Of a stretch of 23,199 nt of DNA, positions 16,812 through 23,199 are shown in pieces. Source of the stretch: a virus. A program made the translations under genes and the position numbers. Numbering within the stretch: position 1 is the first letter of the stretch; every line of letters starts with the position of its first letter. The DNA lies in the IMG/VR virus record IMGVR_UViG_3300046000_001263, positions 1 to 23,199 of that record; one strand, 5' to 3'. The notes under the pieces were generated by a model. It saw nothing but the letters and a program-made list of their open reading frames with translations, had not been told where the DNA came from and ran no database searches.

Positions 16812-17588
16812 ATGGCAACAGAATCAAACACAGGCGGTAAGAAGACTCTTCCAAAGCGCCCAGCAGGCAAGTACCCTAAGGGTGGCGGAAAAGGTATGTC
16901 AGGCGATGCACTAGTTGGTAGAGTGTCTCAGAAGACAATCGATGATATTAAGAAGTTAGGCATGACAAAGGCCCTAGAACTTGCTGGCAAAAACGGCAGC
17001 ACGGCTGGCGGACTAGCACGCGAGTTCCAAGAAGGTGTACGTCGTATGTATGGCGCAAAGCGTCTTGAAGCCGCTAAGGCAACATATGCACCAAAGGCAA
17101 AGCCAGCAACCAAAGCAGTAACAAAGCCAGCACCTAAACCAAAGGCTAAGTCAGGTTCATCTATGGCTGACAAGGCTAAAGTTGTTGGCGGAACAGCAGC
17201 AGCAATTGGTTTGCTTGCATTAGGTAAGGGCAAAGGCGCGAGCGCAGCATCAAAGTTGTCACCAGCAGTTGGTAAATTTGCAAAGTCTGGCGTTGGCCAG
17301 GCTATCTTTGGTACAGGCGAAAAAATTTCTACTAAGGCTTTTTCGACCACAGGTCGCGTTACTGCCAAGGCTGGTAAGCCAGTATCTCAGACGCAATACG
17401 ATGCAATGAAGGCAGCAGCAAAGGCTAAAGGCATTAAGTTACCTGCCGCTGCAAAAGCAACAGCAACTAAGGCTAAGCCTGCTGCAAAGGCAACCAAGGC
17501 TAAGCCAAAGAAGCCTCTATCAAAGGCTGCAATCTTTGGCGCATCAGGCGCATATAACGAAACAAAGCCAAAGACAAAGACAAAGTAA
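16812..17588 (+). CDS. Ala/Lys/Gly-rich basic protein with a hydrophobic Gly-Ala segment
   Basis: The 258-residue product has a basic N-terminal region with some folded pattern (SQKTIDDIKKLGMTKALELA, about residues 39-58). A Lys/Pro/Ala linker follows (about 95-115), then a hydrophobic Gly/Ala/Leu segment (VVGGTAAAIGLLALGKGKG, about 123-141) that could insert in a membrane. The C-terminal half is Lys/Ala repetitive (ATKAKPAAKATKAKPKKP). It begins one base after the preceding stop. The mix of a membrane-active-looking segment with DNA-binding-like tails would suit a packaged or ejected protein, but no family is recognised. Confidence 0.75.
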   Translation: MATESNTGGKKTLPKRPAGKYPKGGGKGMSGDALVGRVSQKTIDDIKKLGMTKALELAGKNGSTAGGLAREFQEGVRRMYGAKRLEAAKATYAPKAKPATKAVTKPAPKPKAKSGSSMADKAKVVGGTAAAIGLLALGKGKGASAASKLSPAVGKFAKSGVGQAIFGTGEKISTKAFSTTGRVTAKAGKPVSQTQYDAMKAAAKAKGIKLPAAAKATATKAKPAAKATKAKPKKPLSKAAIFGASGAYNETKPKTKTK

Positions 17589-17606
17589 TTAGAAAAGGTG
17601 GGGACA

Positions 17607-18341
17607 ATGGCACAAGAAACAGTATCAATTGCATGGTGTGACAATGGTATGGTTGACGGCAAGTTTATGCAAGGCGTTACAGACGTTATGCTTAAATCTG
17701 ACATCAACTTTACCTCCACCCTAAGAAGTCAAGGCAATCAGATTGCTAGACAGCGTGAAAAGATAATTCGTTATTGGTATGAGAACAACACCTCAGAGTG
17801 GCTACTCTGGGTTGATTCAGATGTTGTTATTAGTCCAGAAAAGTTTAGACTTCTGTGGGACAACAAGGATGTGGCAGAACGCCCTATTCTTACTGGAGTT
17901 TATTTTACAACAGACACACCAGAAGAGCCTCTGATGATTCCAATGCCAACTATCTTTAACTTTGCAGAAGCAGAAGATGGTGTGGTTGGTATCAAGAGAG
18001 TTCACCCAATGCCAGAGAACAAACTTATTAAAGTTGAGGCAGCGGGTATGGGATTTGTTCTTATGCACCGAAATGTAATTGACAAGATTATTGAAGCAGT
18101 TGGCAACGAGATTGCTATCTTCAATGAAATTGGAACTGGTAAGTCATTTATGGGTGAAGATATCTACTTCTTTGCTCTAGTTGGCAAAGCAGATATTCCA
18201 GTATACTGTCATACAGGTGCGGTAGTTCCTCATATGAAACGATTCTCATTTGATGAGCATTACTACAAAGCATTCTTTGGCGGAGTTAAAGAAGAAAAGA
18301 AATCTAATTTAGTACTACCAAAGCGTTATACGAAAGGTTAA
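17607..18341 (+). CDS. GT-A fold glycosyltransferase-like protein
   Basis: The 244-residue product looks like a small nucleotide-sugar glycosyltransferase of family 2 type. It shows the DxD metal motif Asp70-Ser-Asp72 in LLWVDSDVVI. The acceptor-side AAGMGFVLMHRNVI stretch, GEDIYFF (Glu184-Asp185, the likely catalytic-base region) and a late CHTGAVVPHMK with a candidate metal-binding His also fit. There is no membrane segment. I chose ATG 17607 because GGTGGGG lies just before it; a GTG at 17598 would add three residues. Encoded among structural genes, it may decorate capsid or fibre proteins or modify a host glycan. The target is unknown. Confidence 0.78.
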   Translation: MAQETVSIAWCDNGMVDGKFMQGVTDVMLKSDINFTSTLRSQGNQIARQREKIIRYWYENNTSEWLLWVDSDVVISPEKFRLLWDNKDVAERPILTGVYFTTDTPEEPLMIPMPTIFNFAEAEDGVVGIKRVHPMPENKLIKVEAAGMGFVLMHRNVIDKIIEAVGNEIAIFNEIGTGKSFMGEDIYFFALVGKADIPVYCHTGAVVPHMKRFSFDEHYYKAFFGGVKEEKKSNLVLPKRYTKG

Positions 18342-18343
18342 TA

Positions 18344-18610
18344 ATGGCACTAGGCAAAGCAGGAAGCAGTTTAACAGCAGAACTTAACAGGCTCGCTGGA
18401 ATAACCGATGTAGCAAAATATCTAGACGAACAAGGCGCGGCTAACGCTTGGGCTGGAACTACTGGACTTGCAACTGTTGGAGCCTTGAACATTAAAGCAT
18501 CTTCTTCACGCACACGTGACAAGTTCAAAGACATAGATGGTATCTGTAATGAACTAGCATCAACTACAGGATTAGCAGCACCTGCTGCCCTAAGGAGCAT
18601 CAACGCATGA
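18344..18610 (+). CDS. Small Ala/Gly-rich protein of unknown function
   Basis: The 88-residue product begins MALGKAGSSLTAELNRLAG and has two related stretches, WAGTTGLATVGALN and LASTTGLAAPAALR, separated by a charged segment (RTRDKFKDIDGI). The pattern suggests a helical protein with an internal duplication. AAAGG precedes the ATG, and the gene shares ATGA with the adaptor gene that follows. Short proteins of this look occur in other phages just before tail-interface genes; a role at the head-tail junction is a guess. Confidence 0.78.
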   Translation: MALGKAGSSLTAELNRLAGITDVAKYLDEQGAANAWAGTTGLATVGALNIKASSSRTRDKFKDIDGICNELASTTGLAAPAALRSINA

Positions 18611-19530
18611 CAATTACTTTAGAGAACATGATTGATGAAGTTCTTATTAACCTTGCTGGTTACACTATTCAGCAAGACAGAGCGACCTATCTCAAGACTG
18701 CGGTAACTACAACAACCTCATCAAGTGCCTCTCCACTTATCTTGTCTCTTGGTTCTACTGAATCTGTAGGTAAGGGTATTGTTGAGATTGACGAAGAGTT
18801 GTTATGGGTTGACTCATATGACCGTATCTCTAATACGGCAACCATCGCCCCTTACGGACGCGGATACCTAGGTTCTACTGCTGATACGCACCTTGCTGAC
18901 AAGAAGGTCACTATTAGCCCAACCTTCCCACGTCACTCAGTCAAGCGTGCAATAAACGATACTATTCGTTCACTTGGGTCTAGCATCTTTGCTCTCAAGT
19001 CAACATCATTTACATTCAATGCAGCAACAACAACATACGCGTTTAACAACTTAAACATTAAGAACATTATTACAGTATCATGGGAATCAATCGGACCGTC
19101 TAAAGAGTGGGTCCCAGTTCGTCGATATGATTTTGATTCAACTGCAGATTCTACAGCCTTTGGTGCTAATGCACAGACTATTACTTTTGGTGAGTATCCT
19201 ATCTCTGGACGCAAGGTACGCATAGTCTATGCAACAGACCCAGAGTCATTTACCACTAACTCACAAGACTACTCAACACAAACTGGCTTGCCAGAATCAA
19301 CAAAAGATGTAGCAATCCTTGGAGCAGCGTATCGTCTATTGACATACCTTGACCCAGCACGCGCAGCAATGGTTAGCCCTCAGGCTGACGAGACGGATAG
19401 CAAGCGACCTTATGGTGCATCTCAAAGTGCAACTAAGCAACTGTATGCACTTTACCAGCAACGCCTTAACGAAGAAACAAAAGCACAGCAACAGAACTAC
19501 CCGCCTCGAGTTCATTTCTCCCGCCGATAG
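18607..19530 (+). CDS. Probable head-tail adaptor protein
   Basis: The 307-residue product starts with a helix (LENMIDEVLINLAGYTIQQD). A small beta domain follows at about residues 40-105 (GIVEIDEELLWVDSYD … YGRGYLGSTADTHLADKKV), then a helical region (FPRHSVKRAINDTIRSLGSSIF). The C-terminal beta and helical part ends with Gln-rich KQLYALYQQRLNEETKAQQQ. Helical starts and ends flanking beta domains are common in adaptor and stopper proteins that plug the portal, and the place between head genes and fibres fits. It overlaps the previous gene by four bases. No diagnostic motif is present, so the call is by architecture and synteny. A tail-tube-like or baseplate protein is the alternative. Confidence 0.58.
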   Translation: MTITLENMIDEVLINLAGYTIQQDRATYLKTAVTTTTSSSASPLILSLGSTESVGKGIVEIDEELLWVDSYDRISNTATIAPYGRGYLGSTADTHLADKKVTISPTFPRHSVKRAINDTIRSLGSSIFALKSTSFTFNAATTTYAFNNLNIKNIITVSWESIGPSKEWVPVRRYDFDSTADSTAFGANAQTITFGEYPISGRKVRIVYATDPESFTTNSQDYSTQTGLPESTKDVAILGAAYRLLTYLDPARAAMVSPQADETDSKRPYGASQSATKQLYALYQQRLNEETKAQQQNYPPRVHFSRR

Positions 19531-19538
19531 GAACCTAA

Positions 19539-22500
19539 ATGACAGTTAGAAAATACTCATCCCGTTCTCAGCAAACAACCCTGAGTTCTCCAATCACATC
19601 AACAGCAACTACTATGAGTGTTGTCAACGGTGCATCTGTTATGGGTGGAAAGACGTTGACAGGTACTCAAACATACACGGTTGTTATTGACCCAGATACA
19701 GCGCTAGAAGAAATTGTTGACGTTACGGTTTATTCCTCTGGCAACACATTAACAATTACTCGCGGTATTGATGGGCCTACACCTGGCACAGGCGTGGCTC
19801 ACTCAGCAGGTGCTGTAGTCCGACACATGGCAATTGGTCGTGACTACCAGGAAGCCAACGACCACATTGAAGATTCAACTGGCGTACACGGTATTACGGA
19901 CACTGCAGCCTTAGTAACACTTACAGGCTCACAGACTCTTACTGGCAAAACTTTAACTAGCCCTACTCTTACAACTCCAGCCCTTGGTACTCCAGCATCT
20001 GGTGTTTTAACTAATGCAACTGGTCTTCCAGTTTCAACTGGTGTCTCAGGTCTTGGTACAGGAGTCGCAACGTTCCTCGCTACTCCATCTAGCGCAAATC
20101 TTGCTGCTGCTTTAACAGATGAGACTGGTAGTGGAGCAAATGTATTTGCTACAAGCCCAACAATCTCTAGCCCAACTATTACAGGTACTGGTGCTATCGC
20201 AGGTACATTTACAGGTAACCTAACTGGCAATGTAACTGGTAACGTATCAGGTACTGCTGGTTCTGCAACAGGAAACGCAGCAACCGCAACAGCGCTTGCA
20301 ACTGCTCGTACATTCCAATTAACTGGAGATGTAGAAGCAAGCGGAGTTACTTTTGATGGCACTGGTAACGTAAGTCTTACAACCGTAATTGGTACTGGGG
20401 CTATCGTCAACGCTGATGTTAATGCCGCAGCAGCAATCGATAAGACTAAGATTTCTGGCACAGCAGTTACAGTTGCCGATACTGGTACAGTAACATCTAC
20501 TATGATAGCAGATGGAGCAATTGTAAATGGTGATGTCAACTCGGCAGCCGCTATCGCTTACAGCAAGTTAAATCTCAACAGTTCTATTACATCAGCAGAT
20601 ATTGTTGATGGAACTATTGTTGCTGGTGATATTGCTAATGGTACAATTACTGCAGCAAAGTTAGTCGCTGACCCTTATGCTCGCGCTAACCACACTGGTA
20701 CTCAACTAGCAGCAACTGTCTCAGACTTTGACACGCAAGTTCGCACATCTCGTTTAGACCAGATGGCTGCACCTACTGCATCAGTTGCACTTAATTCTCA
20801 AAAGATTACAGGACTTGGTACACCTACTGCTAATACTACAGATGCTGCAACAACTGCGTATGTAGATACTGCTGTAGCAAATCTTGTTAACTCAGCCCCT
20901 GGCACACTAGATACACTTGGTGAGATTGCAACAGCAATCCAAGCAGGTGGTTCAGTCTTTGATGCTATGGTACTCAAGGCTGGTTCAACTATGACAGGTG
21001 CATTGGTTCTCAATGCAGACCCATCAGTTAACCTAGGTGCTGCTACTAAACAGTATGTAGATACAGTTGCAGGTTCTGCAACCGCTGCTGCAGCAAGTGC
21101 AACGGCTGCTGCTGCTTCATACGATTCATTCGATGATAGATATCTAGGTGCTAAGTCATCAAACCCAACTTTAGATAATGATGGCAACGCTCTAATTACT
21201 GGCGCTATATATTTTAATACTGTATCTGCTGTAATGCTTGCCTGGTCAGGTACTGCGTGGGTTTCTATTTCCTCATCTGCTGAAATCTATCGCTACAAGT
21301 TTATTGCTGTAGGTGGAGAAACATCTGTATCAGGTGCTGATGCATCTTCTCAGACTCTTTCATACATTGCTGGTAAAGAACAGGTATACCTTAACGGTGT
21401 GCTTTTAGTTCGTGGTACAGACTACACAGCAACTAATGGCACAAGCATTACAGCCTTAGCAGCACTTGTTGTTAATGATGTACTAGAGGTTATTACCTTT
21501 ACTGCACTAAGCGTAGTAACTGACATACCTCAGTCTGTAGTAGATGCTAAGGGTGACTTAGTTGTAGGTACTGCTGCTGACACAGTAGGCAGACTTGGTG
21601 TTGGAACTAATGGGTATGTACTTAAGGCTAACTCAGCCACAGGAACAGGACTTGAGTGGGCTGCAGAAACAGACCAAACACCACTTACCACAAAAGGTGA
21701 TTTATTTACTTTCAGTACAACTGATGCACGCCTAGCAGTAGGCAACAACGGCGAGACTCTCGTAGCAGATAGTTCCGCTACAACAGGCTTGCGCTATACC
21801 GCTGGAAATGCACAAGGCAATCCAGTTCTAAACTCTGCGTTTCAGATTTGGCAGCGTGGTACTACTTCAACTACTGCAAATAGTTATGCAACCGCAGACC
21901 GCTGGTATCAGTATAGAGGTGCTGCTACTGCTTCCTGGTCACAGGTAACAACTGGGCTGCCAACAGGTTTTCAATATGCGATGAAAGTGCAGCGCACTGC
22001 TGGTCAAACTTCAACTGATGGTATTGCTATTAATCAAGTTCTTGAAACAGTTAATTCAATTCCTTTTGCTGGCAAGACTGTAACTTTATCTTTTTATGCT
22101 AAGGCTGGAGCGAACTATTCTCCAACAAGTAGTGCTTTAGCAGTTCGCGGATACACAGGAACAGGAACAGACCAAGCCGCTGGAACTTTTGGTACTTGGA
22201 CAGGTTATGCAGAACCAATTTCAGGTTCAGCAACTTTAACAACAACTTGGACAAGGTTTACATTTACAGGAACTTTTGCAAGCACTGCAACGCAATTTGG
22301 TATGGTGTTTTATTTATTTGGTACTGGAACTGCTGGAGCAGATGATTCCTTCCAAATGACAGGAGTGCAATTAGATGTGGGCAGTGTTGCGCTACCTTTT
22401 AGAACTTATGCCAGCACCATCCAAGGTGAACTTGCTGCTTGTCAGAGGTATTATTTCCGAAATGGTGGTCTTTCTGCTTATATGGCTTTAGGTGGGGGGA

Positions 22501-22775
22501 CCGCAGAATCAACAACTCTAGTGGACATTCAAGTAGCCACACCAACTACAATGCGTACACTTCCAACGGCGGTTGATTTTTCAACCATAGCGGTACAACC
22601 TTTTGGAACTGGCACAGTTACAGCGGTAACTGCTGCTGTACTTGGTACTGTAAAAGGTCTAAATCCACTCAATGTTCAACTGACTGTCGCATTGGGTTTG
22701 GTACAAGGTGTCTGGTATCGAGGATTAACAAATAACTCAACTTCGGGTTATTTAGGATTTAGTGCGGAGTTATAA
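19539..22775 (+). CDS. Large repetitive tail fibre
   Basis: The 1078-residue product is a modular fibre for host attachment. Residues about 1-105 form the virion-anchoring domain ([14 protein letters not shown] … [10 protein letters not shown] … [11 protein letters not shown]). Thr/Ser/Gly/Ala-rich shaft repeats follow: [37 protein letters not shown], and [15 protein letters not shown]-type units. The [25 protein letters not shown] trimer motif lies from 485. Two KGDL…RLxVGxNGxxL units lie at about 671 and 719. From about 761 a C-terminal jelly-roll-like domain begins [16 protein letters not shown]…DRWY and is probably the glycan- or receptor-binding head. I see no chaperone cleavage motif. 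It follows the adaptor by eight bases. Confidence 0.9.
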   Translation: MTVRKYSSRSQQTTLSSPITSTATTMSVVNGASVMGGKTLTGTQTYTVVIDPDTALEEIVDVTVYSSGNTLTITRGIDGPTPGTGVAHSAGAVVRHMAIGRDYQEANDHIEDSTGVHGITDTAALVTLTGSQTLTGKTLTSPTLTTPALGTPASGVLTNATGLPVSTGVSGLGTGVATFLATPSSANLAAALTDETGSGANVFATSPTISSPTITGTGAIAGTFTGNLTGNVTGNVSGTAGSATGNAATATALATARTFQLTGDVEASGVTFDGTGNVSLTTVIGTGAIVNADVNAAAAIDKTKISGTAVTVADTGTVTSTMIADGAIVNGDVNSAAAIAYSKLNLNSSITSADIVDGTIVAGDIANGTITAAKLVADPYARANHTGTQLAATVSDFDTQVRTSRLDQMAAPTASVALNSQKITGLGTPTANTTDAATTAYVDTAVANLVNSAPGTLDTLGEIATAIQAGGSVFDAMVLKAGSTMTGALVLNADPSVNLGAATKQYVDTVAGSATAAAASATAAAASYDSFDDRYLGAKSSNPTLDNDGNALITGAIYFNTVSAVMLAWSGTAWVSISSSAEIYRYKFIAVGGETSVSGADASSQTLSYIAGKEQVYLNGVLLVRGTDYTATNGTSITALAALVVNDVLEVITFTALSVVTDIPQSVVDAKGDLVVGTAADTVGRLGVGTNGYVLKANSATGTGLEWAAETDQTPLTTKGDLFTFSTTDARLAVGNNGETLVADSSATTGLRYTAGNAQGNPVLNSAFQIWQRGTTSTTANSYATADRWYQYRGAATASWSQVTTGLPTGFQYAMKVQRTAGQTSTDGIAINQVLETVNSIPFAGKTVTLSFYAKAGANYSPTSSALAVRGYTGTGTDQAAGTFGTWTGYAEPISGSATLTTTWTRFTFTGTFASTATQFGMVFYLFGTGTAGADDSFQMTGVQLDVGSVALPFRTYASTIQGELAACQRYYFRNGGLSAYMALGGGTAESTTLVDIQVATPTTMRTLPTAVDFSTIAVQPFGTGTVTAVTAAVLGTVKGLNPLNVQLTVALGLVQGVWYRGLTNNSTSGYLGFSAEL

Positions 22776-22777
22776 AA

Positions 22778-22912
22778 TTGGATAATGTAACTTTTATTGA
22801 AATTAACGGAGTAGAACACGCCATTATTAACCGAGGCAATAATGAATTTACCTCAATGCTCAAGTCAACCTATGACGAAATGATTGCCAATCAAGCAGAG
22901 GTGACCGAATGA
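22778..22912 (+). CDS. 44-residue protein with TTG start, between fibre genes
   Basis: A complete short frame starts at TTG 22778, with GGAG at 22766-22769 as Shine-Dalgarno, and ends sharing ATGA with the next gene. The product (VTFIEINGVEHAIINRGNNE in the middle, EMIANQAEVTE at the end) resembles short proteins found beside fibre genes in other phages. There is no ATG upstream in frame, and the next in-frame ATG (22856) would leave only a fragment, so TTG is required. The function is unknown; a fibre chaperone or accessory role is possible from position. Confidence 0.72.
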   Translation: MDNVTFIEINGVEHAIINRGNNEFTSMLKSTYDEMIANQAEVTE

Positions 22913-23199
22913 CAAGAGCCAGAGATGTTGCAGACACACAAGAGAACAACGGCGGCGGCGTAGCGCCATTTGTTGCTGGTAAGAATAAAATTATCAATGG
23001 TGATTTTGGCGTTTGGCAACGCGGTACAAGTTTTTCATCTACTGGATACACATCAGACCGCTGGTATGCTAACTTTTCAGGGGCAACTGGAACTGTATCT
23101 CGCCAAACATTTACTCCAGGTACAGCACCAGTAGCAGGATATGAAGGTCAATTCTTTTTAAGATTAGCAACAACAGTTGCTGATGATCTTCCCTCTCTT
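22909..23199 (+). CDS. Second fibre-like protein, cut by window end
   Basis: The first 97 residues are present and the gene runs off the window. The start MTRARDVADTQENNGGGVAP is followed by KNKIINGDFGVWQRGTSF…TSDRWY (residues 27-53), clearly related to [16 protein letters not shown]…TADRWY of the long fibre. This is the opening of a jelly-roll carbohydrate-binding-like domain. It lacks the long shaft and is directly fronted by a short N-terminus, so it may be a separate receptor-binding tip or a second fibre. It overlaps the preceding gene by four bases (ATGA). Confidence 0.82.
   Translation, partial: MTRARDVADTQENNGGGVAPFVAGKNKIINGDFGVWQRGTSFSSTGYTSDRWYANFSGATGTVSRQTFTPGTAPVAGYEGQFFLRLATTVADDLPSL

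Noticed and set aside
17598-17606. GTG start for the glycosyltransferase gene
   Set aside because: The G-rich stretch there works better as the ribosome site for the ATG at 17607.
19844-20539. Minus-strand open frame opposite the fibre gene
   Set aside because: It is a shadow of the Thr/Ala/Gly-rich fibre shaft codons, with a Val/Pro/Ala-rich product and no start signal, inside a clear fibre gene.

Overview
This window is the packaging and virion-structure part of a tailed double-stranded DNA phage (Caudoviricetes). All supported genes lie on the plus strand. They are tightly packed, with TAATG or ATGA junctions and a few short overlaps. I see no integrase, tRNA, replication, lysis or CRISPR element. 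The host is not shown directly. Moderate-to-low base composition, the small-gene content and the style of the large virion protein fit an uncultured, possibly aquatic actinobacterial phage, but that is inference.

Layout: (1) 1-407, a non-coding region rich in hairpins and palindromes. (2) 408-5690: terminase large subunit with a small-terminase-like N-terminal helix-turn-helix, a small basic Pro-rich protein, portal, an HslV/proteasome-like Ntn peptidase, and two small unknown proteins. (3) 5700-13613: three large unusual presumed virion proteins. These are a 1685-residue protein, a 315-residue protein starting with an EF-hand, and a 635-residue protein made of a long Ala/Lys/Asp repeat, a Gly/Asp tract and a C-terminal globular domain. 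(4) 13614-15274: a structured leader, the probable scaffold, an N4-gp56-type major capsid protein and a strong GAAA-tetraloop hairpin. (5) 15275-18610: small genes, including a Cys/His zinc-site protein, a run of Lys-rich basic proteins, a GT-A type glycosyltransferase and small unknowns. One of these (16201-16350) is only 49 codons. (6) 18607-23199: probable head-tail adaptor, a 1078-residue tail fibre, a 44-residue TTG-start gene, and the start of a second fibre-like gene cut by the window end.

How it works together: terminase fills a prohead built from portal, scaffold and capsid protein. The HslV-like peptidase sits where the prohead maturation protease is normally encoded and is the best candidate for scaffold or virion-protein processing. 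The giant protein and the repeat proteins may be packaged inside the head or ejected with the DNA. The adaptor and fibres build the tail and bind the host. No tape-measure, tail-tube or sheath gene is seen, which suggests a short (podovirus-like) tail, although tail genes could lie beyond the window.

The strongest leads are the HslV-like peptidase in the capsid module, the giant protein with its EF-hand and repeat neighbours, the basic small-protein cassette, and the two-site zinc protein next to the capsid gene.
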